This document shows positions 1-5,454 of a stretch of 11,958 nt of DNA, in pieces; position 1 is the stretch's first letter; each line of letters opens with the position of its first letter. The position numbers and the translations under genes are program-made. The DNA is from JAYTQG01 sp043746815. Lineage in GTDB: Bacteria > Actinomycetota > Thermoleophilia > Miltoncostaeales > Miltoncostaeaceae. The notes under the pieces were generated by a model. The model saw nothing but the letters and a program-made list of their open reading frames with translations. It had not been told where the DNA came from and ran no database searches. Where the stretch lies: NCBI GenBank assembly GCA_043746815.1, contig JAYTQG010000045.1, positions 1-11,958 of the forward strand, read 5' to 3'.

Positions 1-70
1 TCACGGCGATCTCACACCATCCGAGTTCACCGCGGCGTGGCACACCAACCATCTAACCCGGGTCGCATAG
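1..70 (+). CDS. 3' end of a probable IS transposase (partial, runs off left edge)
   Basis: In the frame whose first full codon is at base 2, the sequence reads HGDLTPSEFTAAW, then about nine more residues, then TAG at 68-70. A G-[DG]-L-T-P-x-E-F run just before the stop is typical of the C-terminus of IS3-like transposases (DDE/rve integrase core), where it follows the catalytic domain. Only about 22 residues are visible, so the catalytic residues and the family cannot be confirmed. The right end of the element should lie within the next few tens of bases (71-158), but its inverted repeat cannot be defined because the left end is outside the window. This is the only supported gene on the + strand. 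Confidence 0.5.
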   Translation, partial: HGDLTPSEFTAAWHTNHLTRVA

Positions 71-158
71 CGCCTGGACCACTCAACGGGTCCCGCTCAT
101 GGCGACTCAACGTCGGAGTCGAGAGACTCGAAGAACGCTAGCCGCGCGCACCGCGTGG

Positions 159-891
159 TTAGCGCGCCCGGTTGATCGTACGGGCAAGAACACGGGGCCC
201 AAGGCCATCACGAGCCGTCGTAATCACAAAGTCTCCACCCCCGAGGCCGTTTGGCAACTCTCGCACGTCGAGAGCCCCGACCGACACAACCCGACGGCCA
301 GCGACGATCAAGAGACCCGGCGCCCTCAGTAGGCCAGCCGCAACCGCCCTGCGGACCATCCTGCGCGTCCCAGCGGCGAGGGCCCGCCGACCCGAAGGCC
401 GCAAGGTGATAAGCACCGCGTGTTCGCTGACCACCGGGCGGGCGAACCGAACGTCGTGACCAGTGATCACGGGACGCTCCCTGAGCAGTAGCCAACCTGA
501 ACTCGCGGGACTCGCCCGAACGATGACCCGGTCACGTGGAATCGCCACAACAATGCACGCCTCGTGCCCAGGCTCGCTGCAGCCCCTCGTCGGCTGGCGC
601 GACAACTCGGCTCGACTCGACGCAGGACCAGACGCAACGGCGTGACTTCCATCCGGACGCAGAAGGTAAAACCGCTCGTCACCTGCCCGGACAAAACCCG
701 CGCGTTCCACAAGGCGGAACGCATCAAGCGTTCTGCGCAACGACGGCCGTCGCGCCGTCATACACCGCGAACACCGGAACCGGGACCACGGCTGCGCTCC
801 CCGAGCCGACGACCAAGAGCAACGCAACGCCCACCAAACAATACCGTTGCACCGCTCGCCACCCACGGTGGGACGACCCGTCAAGCCGCAT
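159..891 (-). pseudogene. membrane-anchored or secreted SecD-P1-head-like protein, frameshifted
   Basis: From ATG at 889-891 one frame gives 55 residues: a short polar start, then a hydrophobic stretch (YCLVGVALLLVVGSGSAAVV, about residues 17-36) and AVYDGATAVVAQNA, ending at TGA 724-726. The adjacent frame then stays open to TAA at 159-161 and appears to continue the same protein (LDAFRLVERAGF and onward), so a one-base insertion or equivalent near 724-735 is the simplest reading. The distal part contains WLLLRERPVITGHDV, a G-R-R-A-L-A-A-G-T-R region, IVAGRRVVSV and a Gly-rich GLGGGDFVIT. By eye this order matches the SecD P1 head fold (a 'P-x-I-T-G-x-D-V' start, a 'G-x-x-x-F-x-x-x-T' helix and a 'V-x-x-G-x-V-V-S' strand). 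Such stand-alone secreted domains occur in actinobacteria. Alternatives are two separate overlapping ORFs (an internal ATG at 759-761 is in the distal frame) or a sequencing error. The function is unknown. Confidence 0.42.
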
Positions 892-999
892 GGTGATACG
901 GGCGACCGCACCTCACCGGGTGGCCTTGAGATAAGCACCGCTTGAGGATACGGAACCAGCCCAAGGCTGAGGAGCAATGCCTCCGGTGGGGTTCCATCG

Positions 1000-1317
1000 C
1001 TACGGCGGAGTCGCACGTCGGGCCTTCAGATATCGAAGCAACCGAAGATTGAGATAGGCAGCAATGGCAAACACGGCGACCTCAAGTAGCCCGAATGAGA
1101 CGCGAAAGCTTGCCCGCCATCCGCCGTCGTAGAGAGCCTCCAGACCCACCGCTCTCAGGGCCAGCGTGAAGAGTGCGTACAAGGGGTAGATCGCGAGGAC
1201 GGCGCCAAGGCTGGCTGGTAGGCCAACGAAAACAACCGGAAGCCACAGCACGGGGTCACGAAAAATGATCGGAAGGAGCGCCAATGCCACCAAGGTGGCG
1301 ACATATCCGCGACTCAC
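1000..1317 (-). CDS. small multi-pass membrane protein of unknown function
   Basis: This is an ORF of 105 residues starting at GTG (1315-1317) and ending at TAG. It is very hydrophobic. Stretches around residues 5-19 (YVATLVALALLPIIF), 23-57 and 70-90 (SFGLLEVAVFAIAAYLNL) suggest three or four membrane segments, with Arg/Lys-rich ends at both termini. I do not recognise a family. A purine-rich AGGAGGGG lies about 25 bases upstream of the GTG, too far for this start. An ATT codon in the same frame sits just after it, so the true start may be a few codons earlier. The gene follows the last, truncated immunity copy on the same strand, so it could be cargo of the array, such as a membrane immunity protein, or an unrelated resident gene. 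The sequence does not decide between these. Confidence 0.55.
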   Translation of the reverse strand: MSRGYVATLVALALLPIIFRDPVLWLPVVFVGLPASLGAVLAIYPLYALFTLALRAVGLEALYDGGWRASFRVSFGLLEVAVFAIAAYLNLRLLRYLKARRATPP

Positions 1318-1357
1318 GAACGTTGATCGGGAAATGACCCCTCCTCGACCCGAAAGG

Positions 1358-1444
1358 TCACGTCCCGAGGCCGAGATCAGCCAACGGCGCTTTCAGGGAC
1401 GCGAGCACGAGTCTTCTGAGCTCTTCTGCTCGGAGACTGGTCAT
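1358..1444 (-). pseudogene. truncated fifth immunity gene copy (N-terminal 28 residues)
   Basis: The frame starts with ATG at 1442-1444 and gives MTSLRAEELRRLVLASLK, then APLADLGLGT and a TGA at 1358-1360. It aligns with the N-terminus of the full-length copy at 3611-4318 (MTGLRAGELRKLLLDSLK, then QPMADLGL), after which the full copy continues for over 200 residues and this one stops. The ATG overlaps the TGA of the preceding toxin tail in an ATGA, the same arrangement as at 4315-4318. The body of the gene is missing: beyond about 1365 the similarity is lost. It is almost certainly nonfunctional. Confidence 0.75.
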
Positions 1445-1707
1445 ATGCCCACCGGGAGGAGGATGATTGCCCTGGCGATGAGTGCCACCGTCGCGAGGCC
1501 TATTCCGGCGTTCCTTGCCTGCTCCGGTGTCGGCGCGGGAATGTTCCGCTTGAAGCCGCCACCACCGGATGAACCCGATGCGTTGGCATCAGCCAAACTC
1601 TTCGCGTACGAAAGGTCAGAAACAACCAGCGGAAGCCGGAACGGCTGCGGCTCAACGACCCATGGTGCCCGAGGGATCCGAGGGTTCCTATCCTCCCGCC
1701 AAATCAG
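1365..1707. repeat. long direct repeat, copy A (immunity 5' end plus type II tail)
   Basis: Collinear by eye with 4239-4581, with a constant offset of 2874 bases and no obvious insertions or deletions. Similarity is strongest across the toxin-tail part (1441-1707) and weaker in the immunity part (1365-1440). Confidence 0.8.
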
Positions 1708-1725
1708 TTCGAAGCTTCGCGTCAC
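1441..1725 (-). CDS. orphan toxin C-terminal tail, type II (copy 2)
   Basis: This is a 94-residue open frame from GTG, 11 bases after the stop of the upstream immunity gene. The first eight residues are unrelated filler; from WREDRNPRIPRAPWVVEPQP it matches the 4315-4650 frame almost residue for residue. Order: a basic region matching the end of the intact toxin's nuclease module (PWLILEED..RR...WVV.P in the toxin), a Gly/Ser linker (ANASGSSGGGG), then PTPEQARNAG and a hydrophobic helix (GLATVALIARAIILLPVGI). An Arg interrupts the helix here where the other copy has Gly. No RHS core and no nuclease catalytic residues are present, so it is the 3' remnant of a displaced toxin gene. It has no internal stop and ends in an ATGA overlap with the next (truncated) immunity frame. 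Whether it is translated is unknown. Confidence 0.6.
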   Translation of the reverse strand: MTRSFELIWREDRNPRIPRAPWVVEPQPFRLPLVVSDLSYAKSLADANASGSSGGGGFKRNIPAPTPEQARNAGIGLATVALIARAIILLPVGI

Positions 1726-1736
1726 GAAGCCCCCCG

Positions 1737-2441
1737 CTACCGTTTCCGGTTCTTCGCGGGTGGCTCGTACGGCCCCGCGTCCATCCGCGCGCGAAGGTTC
1801 CGCGCGAACAAAGCGAACTCCGCCGGGATGTTCTCCAAATACATCCTTGTCGACGGGTCGACAAGGATGGCGTACTCGTCAAGGAGTGCCTCCGCGGCGG
1901 GCCGGTCACCAAGCATCCACTGAGCGACAGATAACGGCTCTACCACGCACTGCATCCTCACGAACTTCGTTGTTTCCGGGAGCATCCGGTCACGAATCGC
2001 TTCAAGGCTTTGGAACTGGAGTGCCCAAGGAACGAATCCATCACGCACAATCGGGATGATCTCCGTCTCAATGATCTCATCAATACTCGACAGGTCATCG
2101 GTATAGATGTTCCAAAGATTCCGAACAGGATGGTCCGCCGGTCGAACAACGATCAGGTTGAACGTCGGACTTCCGAGGTCGTAGTGTCGAAACGGCCGTC
2201 CAGCGCACTCAGCGACGATCCGCTCAACACCCTGATGACGCAAACCAACCGCCCCACCAACAATACCCTCCCTGGCCGGGCCCCACAAAGTCGTGATGAA
2301 CTGGCAGCCCGCGAGGATGTCGGGTGCGACAAGCGTTGAGAACACGCCGTCAGCGCGTTTCGTGAAGCCAAGCTCCGCCATCGGCTCGACCAGCCCGTTG
2401 ATCACAACCTTCTTAAGTTCCCTTGCCTTCGGTTCAGTCAT
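1737..2441 (-). CDS. putative immunity protein of the RHS toxin family (copy 4)
   Basis: This 234-residue cytoplasmic-type protein (no signal peptide or membrane segment) begins MTEPKARELKKVVINGLVEP. The ATG at 2439-2441 is preferred over the in-frame GTG one codon earlier because AGGAGG at 2448-2453 lies six bases from the ATG. It is one of four paralogues downstream of the toxin. Motifs shared by all four are GLRHQ.VER.VAECA, DGFVPWA, A.WMLGD..AAEALL and a C-terminal NLRARMDAGPYEPP followed by a basic tail. The protein is nearly the same as IMM1 up to about residue 190 and then switches to the C-terminal patch of IMM3 (VDPSTRMYLENIPAEF), so it is a mosaic. The LGFTKR.DG.FS segment near the N-terminus recalls DUF4304-like proteins, but I cannot confirm that. 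The immunity role is inferred from position and multiplicity. Confidence 0.75.
   Translation of the reverse strand: MTEPKARELKKVVINGLVEPMAELGFTKRADGVFSTLVAPDILAGCQFITTLWGPAREGIVGGAVGLRHQGVERIVAECAGRPFRHYDLGSPTFNLIVVRPADHPVRNLWNIYTDDLSSIDEIIETEIIPIVRDGFVPWALQFQSLEAIRDRMLPETTKFVRMQCVVEPLSVAQWMLGDRPAAEALLDEYAILVDPSTRMYLENIPAEFALFARNLRARMDAGPYEPPAKNRKR
1843..1868. repeat. perfect 11-bp inverted repeat inside immunity copy 4
   Basis: ATCCTTGTCGA and its exact reverse complement TCGACAAGGAT are separated by four bases. The repeat lies within the coding sequence and encodes ILVDPSTRM. The same 26 bases recur in immunity copy 3 (2836-2861) and are absent from the other two full-length copies. It sits at the start of the patch where the paralogues diverge. 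Confidence 0.85.
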
Positions 2442-2447
2442 CACGCG

Positions 2448-2453
2448 CCTCCT
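2448..2453 (-). promoter_or_regulatory. strong ribosome binding site for immunity copy 4
   Basis: AGGAGG on the minus strand, six bases before the ATG at 2441. The region GACGAGGAGGCGCGTG is shared exactly with the upstream region of immunity copy 3. It selects ATG over the adjacent upstream GTG. Confidence 0.75.
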
Positions 2454-2486
2454 CGTCTGTTCTCGTGGTCGGTAGTGAAGGACCCA

Positions 2487-2703
2487 TCAGTCGAGCGCGA
2501 AGATGACGAGTGCGGTCGCCACGGTGACGACAGCGACGCCCGCGGCGTAGCCAGCGTTTTTCACCTGTTCAAACGACGGAGGCGAGACGTAGCAGCAGAC
2601 CGGCTGACCGGAGGATGACGGAGGAGAGACCGGTGTGGTGATGGGTCACAGTCCTCCTACCGGGACGACTTGCGGGACGGATACGCCTTGAGGCGGGAAT
2701 CAC
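2487..2703 (-). pseudogene. orphan toxin C-terminal tail, type I, with nonsense mutation
   Basis: Translated on the minus strand, this region reads VPQVVPVGGL, stop, PITTPVSPPS, a short insertion, PVCCYVSPPSFEQVKNAGYA, a hydrophobic helix (GVAVVTVATALVIF) and ALD-stop (TGA 2487-2489). The intact toxin ends VPVGGLSPITTPVSPPSLPV, then CCYISPPSAEQVRDAGYA, a helix and LLD. The internal TGA at 2646-2648 replaces the Ser codon TCA at 5602-5604. A one-base length difference just upstream (around 2675-2703) also breaks the frame. It is therefore a decayed 3' end of a former toxin gene, lying between immunity copies 3 and 4. The nuclease part is absent. Confidence 0.8.
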
Positions 2704-2729
2704 CGGAGTAGACGCCGCCAACGATGTTT

Positions 2730-3440
2730 CTACGGTTTTCGGCCTTTCACGGGTGGCTCGTACGGCCCGGCGTCCATCCGCGCACGAAGATTACCCGCGA
2801 ACAAAGCGAACTCCGCCGGGATGTTCTCCAGATACATCCTTGTCGACGGGTCGACAAGGATGGCGTACTCGTCAAGGAGTGCCTCCGCGGCGGGCCGGTC
2901 ACCAAGCATCCAGTGCGCAACCGCGAGGGGCCGCACGACTGTTTGCGTGTCGACGAACTTACCGTTGGCGAGTGGCAGCATCCGGTCACGGACCGCTTCC
3001 AGGGTTTGGAACTGGAGTGCCCACGGAACGAATCCATCACGCACAATCGGGATGATCTCCGTCTCAATGATCTCATCAATACTCGACAGATCATCGGTAT
3101 AGATGTTCCAAAGACTCCGAACAGGATGCTCCGCCGGTCGAACAACGATCAAGTTAAACGTCGGCCTTCCGAGGTCGTAGTGTCGAAACGGCCGTCCAGC
3201 GCACTCAGCGACGATCCGCTCAACACCCTGATGACGCAAACCAACCGCCCCACCGACAAGACCCTCTTTCCTCCCCGGCGCCCACACTGTCGTCATGAAG
3301 TGGCAGGCTGCGAGGATGTCCGGTGCCACGAGCGTTGAGAACACGCCTTCAGCGCGTTTCGTGAAGCCGAGCGCCGCCATCGGCTCGACCAGCGCGTTGA
3401 TCAAAAGCTTCTTGAGTTCCCCTGCCTTCGGCTCAGTCAT
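2730..3440 (-). CDS. putative immunity protein of the RHS toxin family (copy 3)
   Basis: This 236-residue protein begins MTEPKAGELKKLLINALVEP, from ATG at 3438-3440 with AGGAGG at 3447-3452. It is very close to copies 1 and 4 through the first half and carries all family motifs (GLRHQGVERIVAECAGRPFR, DGFVPWALQFQ, WMLGD.PAAEALLDEYA and the NLRARMDAGPYEPP tail). It differs in the segment around residues 157-175 (LANGKFVDTQTVVRPLAVAH, against EATKFVRMQCVVEPLSVAQ in copy 1). The late patch VDPSTRMYLENIPAEF is shared only with copy 4 and contains the inverted repeat. It is flanked on both sides by decayed type I toxin tails and has its own ribosome binding site, so it could be translated independently. 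The immunity role is an inference. Confidence 0.75.
   Translation of the reverse strand: MTEPKAGELKKLLINALVEPMAALGFTKRAEGVFSTLVAPDILAACHFMTTVWAPGRKEGLVGGAVGLRHQGVERIVAECAGRPFRHYDLGRPTFNLIVVRPAEHPVRSLWNIYTDDLSSIDEIIETEIIPIVRDGFVPWALQFQTLEAVRDRMLPLANGKFVDTQTVVRPLAVAHWMLGDRPAAEALLDEYAILVDPSTRMYLENIPAEFALFAGNLRARMDAGPYEPPVKGRKP
2836..2861. repeat. perfect 11-bp inverted repeat inside immunity copy 3
   Basis: The same 26 bases as 1843-1868: 11-base arms with a four-base spacer, in the same codons of the paralogous gene. Confidence 0.85.
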
Positions 3441-3446
3441 CACGCG

Positions 3447-3452
3447 CCTCCT
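3447..3452 (-). promoter_or_regulatory. strong ribosome binding site for immunity copy 3
   Basis: AGGAGG on the minus strand, six bases from the ATG at 3440. The context is the same as at 2448-2453, showing that the 5' flank was duplicated with the gene. Confidence 0.75.
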
Positions 3453-3485
3453 CGTCGGCTCTCGTGGTCGCTCGTGAACGAATCA

Positions 3486-3583
3486 TCAGTCGAGGGCCAA
3501 GGAAAGACGGTTTCGCCGACAGGTGACGACCCTTGTCCGTTACGACTACTCGTGGGACGGATACGCCGTGAGATGGGAACCAC
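3486..3583 (-). pseudogene. orphan toxin C-terminal tail, type I, internally deleted
   Basis: Both edges match the decayed tail at 2487-2703. The upstream edge shares GGCGTATCCGTCCC and flanking bases; the downstream edge shares CTCGACTGATG and the following CCGACGAGGAGG leader. The interior is about half as long (98 against 217 bases), and the conserved CCY..PPS, EQV..AG and membrane-helix codons are gone. This is a later stage of decay of the same kind of tail, lying between immunity copies 2 and 3. Confidence 0.65.
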
Positions 3584-3610
3584 CGGGGGTTGACGCCGCC
3601 AAGGATGTTC

Positions 3611-4318
3611 CTACGGTTTTCCGCTCTTCGCGGGTGGCTCGTACGGACCGGCGTCCATCCGCGCGCGCAGGTTATCCGCGAACGTAGTAAACGCGGCCAA
3701 CATGCCTTCATAGTTGTAGAAGTAGCGAGCTCCCTCTTTCACCATTCCCAGGTACGCCACCAGGAGCGCTTCAGCAGCGTCAGGGTCACCGAGCATCCAC
3801 TGCGCAACCGACAACGGCTCTACCACGGACTGCAGACCCGTGAACTCGGTTGCTGCCGGGAGCATCCGGTCACGAACCGCCTCCACTGTCTGGAACCCAT
3901 CCGCCCACGGAACGAACCCGTCACGAACCATCGGGAGGATCGCATCATGGATCACCCGGTCAACACTCGTGAGATCAACGATGTTGATCTCCCACAATTC
4001 GTTGTGCTTTTCTCCCGCTTGCCGAAGTACCTCCAAATTAAAGGTTGGACTTCCGAGGTCGTACCGGCGAAACGGTTTCTCCGCGCACTCAGCAACAAGA
4101 CGCTCGACGACCTGATGGCGCAACCCCACCGCGACACCCACACCCGCCTCCACTCGATTGTGGAACGCGACCAAGATCTGGCACGCGGCCAGGACCTCCG
4201 GATTGGCCTCGTAGGTGAATGCGCCCTCAGCGCGTTTCGTCAGGCCGAGATCAGCCATTGGCTGTTTCAGGGAGTCAAGGAGCAGCTTCCGGAGCTCACC
4301 TGCCCGGAGACCGGTCAT
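3611..4318 (-). CDS. putative immunity protein of the RHS toxin family (copy 2, divergent)
   Basis: The 235-residue protein begins MTGLRAGELRKLLLDSLKQP. The ATG at 4316-4318 is chosen, not the upstream start that the open frame allows, because it aligns with the other copies and overlaps the TGA of the preceding toxin tail as ATGA. It is the most diverged full-length paralogue: EVLAACQILVAFHNRVEAG replaces DILVACQFITTLWGPARREG, and the late patch is KEGARYFYNYEGMLAAF. The family motifs remain (GLRHQVVERLVAECA, YDLGSPTFNL, DGFVPWA, WMLGD, NLRARMDAGPYEPP). Pairing with a type II tail suggests it was the partner of a different toxin variant from the present one. It probably depends on translation of the upstream tail frame through coupling. 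Confidence 0.75.
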   Translation of the reverse strand: MTGLRAGELRKLLLDSLKQPMADLGLTKRAEGAFTYEANPEVLAACQILVAFHNRVEAGVGVAVGLRHQVVERLVAECAEKPFRRYDLGSPTFNLEVLRQAGEKHNELWEINIVDLTSVDRVIHDAILPMVRDGFVPWADGFQTVEAVRDRMLPAATEFTGLQSVVEPLSVAQWMLGDPDAAEALLVAYLGMVKEGARYFYNYEGMLAAFTTFADNLRARMDAGPYEPPAKSGKP

Positions 4319-4581
4319 AAGCCCACCGGGAGGAGGATGATTGCCCCGGCGATGAGTGCCACCGTCGCGAGGCCTATTCCGGCGTTCCTTGCCTGCTCCG
4401 GTGTCGGCGCGGGAATGTTCCACTGAAAACCGCCGCCACCGGATGACCCCGATGCGTTGGCATCAGCCAAATTCTTCGCATAGGCAAGGTCAGAAACAAC
4501 GAGCGGAAACTGGAACGGCTGCGGCTCAACGACCCACGGTGCCCGAGGGATTCGAGGGTTCCTATCTTCCCGGCAAATCAG
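4239..4581. repeat. long direct repeat, copy B (immunity 5' end plus type II tail)
   Basis: Partner of 1365-1707. Copy B continues into a full-length immunity gene, whereas copy A loses similarity after about 25 codons, so copy A is the truncated one. Confidence 0.8.
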
Positions 4582-4650
4582 CCACGGAGGCGGCGCATCG
4601 CTGTGTTTCCCCGTAGGGGACTCGATGCGCTGTGCGTTTTTGTCTCTCAC
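4315..4650 (-). CDS. orphan toxin C-terminal tail, type II (copy 1)
   Basis: This is a 111-residue open frame from GTG at 4648-4650, 52 bases after the stop of immunity copy 1. Residues about 25-45 (PPPWLICREDRNPRIPRAPW and VVEP) correspond to the end of the intact toxin's nuclease module (PPLPWLILEEDKGRRPR, then WVVTP). They are followed by a variable segment, a Gly/Ser linker (ANASGSSGGGG), PTPEQARNAG and a terminal hydrophobic helix (GLATVALIAGAIILLPVGL). The intact toxin ends with the same architecture. The catalytic E, D and ExK residues and the RHS core are missing, so nuclease activity is not expected. The frame has no stops and its TGA overlaps the ATG of immunity copy 2. It may be translated as a small membrane protein, or may only serve translational coupling. 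Confidence 0.6.
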   Translation of the reverse strand: MRDKNAQRIESPTGKHSDAPPPWLICREDRNPRIPRAPWVVEPQPFQFPLVVSDLAYAKNLADANASGSSGGGGFQWNIPAPTPEQARNAGIGLATVALIAGAIILLPVGL

Positions 4651-4702
4651 GTCGGCGATCCGGGGTTCCTTCGGCGGTCGGATCTTCGCGTCACGACCCG
4701 GG

Positions 4703-5410
4703 CTACCGTTTCCGAGTCTTCGAGGGCGGCTCGTACGGACCCGCGTCCATCCGCGCGCGAAGGTTCGTCGCGAACAAATCGAACTCCGCGGCGAACTCCT
4801 CTTTGCGGTAGAGGGTCAACGGTTCGACTAGCGCGGCGTACTCGTCAAGGAGTGCCTCCGCGGCGGGCCGGTCACCAAGCATCCACTGCGCAACAGATAA
4901 CGGCTCTACCACGCACTGCATCCTCACGAACTTAGTTGCTTCCGGGAGCATCCGGTCACGCACCGCTTCAAGGCTTTGGAACTGGAGTGCCCATGGAACG
5001 AATCCATCACGCACAATCGGGATGATCTCCGTCTCAATGATCTCGTCAATACTCGACAGGTCATCGGTATAGATCTCCCAAAGATTCCGAACAGGATGGT
5101 CCGCCGGTCGAACAACGATCAGGTTGAACGTTGGACTTCCGAGGTCGTAGTGTCGAAACGGCCGTCCAGCGCACTCAGCGACGATCCGCTCAACACCCTG
5201 ATGACGCAACCCAACCGCCCCACCAACAAGACCCTCTCTCCTGGCCGGGCCCCACAAAGTCGTGATGAACTGGCAGGCCACGAGGATGTCCGGTGCGACA
5301 AGCGTTGAGAACACGCCGTCAGCGCGTTTCGTGAAGCCAAGCTCCGCCATCGGCTCGACCAGCCCGTTGATCACAAACTTCTTGAGATCCCCCCCCTTCG
5401 GTTCAGTCAT
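4703..5410 (-). CDS. cognate putative immunity protein of the RHS nuclease toxin (copy 1)
   Basis: This 235-residue protein starts at ATG 5408-5410, 44 bases after the toxin stop, with a purine-rich AAGGGGTGG in front. As the first gene downstream of the intact toxin it is the likely cognate immunity protein, expected to bind and block the nuclease in the cytoplasm. It has no signal peptide or membrane segment. It begins MTEPKGGDLKKFVINGLVEP and has family motifs at about residues 67-81 (GLRHQGVERIVAECA), 135-141 (DGFVPWA), 173-188 (VAQWMLGDRPAAEALL) and 216-229 (NLRARMDAGPYEPP). The patch around 192-209 (EPLTLYRKEEFAAEFD) differs from every other copy and may carry specificity. LGFTKRADGVFS recalls DUF4304-type proteins, unconfirmed. 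Confidence 0.8.
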   Translation of the reverse strand: MTEPKGGDLKKFVINGLVEPMAELGFTKRADGVFSTLVAPDILVACQFITTLWGPARREGLVGGAVGLRHQGVERIVAECAGRPFRHYDLGSPTFNLIVVRPADHPVRNLWEIYTDDLSSIDEIIETEIIPIVRDGFVPWALQFQSLEAVRDRMLPEATKFVRMQCVVEPLSVAQWMLGDRPAAEALLDEYAALVEPLTLYRKEEFAAEFDLFATNLRARMDAGPYEPPSKTRKR

Positions 5411-5454
5411 CCCACCCCTTCTTGATCGGCTCAGATAGATCGGCCAGCTAAGGG

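Noticed and set aside
144..167. GCGCGC inverted repeat near the stop of the left-hand pseudogene, as a terminator
   Set aside because: The arms straddle the stop codon, are self-complementary GC runs likely by chance, and are not followed by a T tract.
892..1016. Extension of the 159-891 frame to a start at 1016
   Set aside because: The frame is open, but a hydrophobic segment followed by VPVFAVYDG appears only in the neighbouring frame from ATG 891, which reads as the real N-terminus. The extension would also overlap the end of the membrane protein gene.
2442..2444. GTG start for immunity copy 4 (and likewise at 3443 for copy 3)
   Set aside because: Only three bases separate it from the AGGAGG, and copy 1 lacks it. 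The ATG one codon later fits the spacing and the alignment.
4319..4423. N-terminal extension of immunity copy 2 to a start at 4423
   Set aside because: The extension overlaps the toxin-tail frame, has no counterpart in the other copies, and the ATGA-overlapping start at 4318 gives the family length and N-terminus.
5411..5454. Terminator between the toxin and IMM1
   Set aside because: Only short direct repeats (CCGATC) are present, with no stable hairpin. Toxin and immunity gene are more simply read as one transcript.
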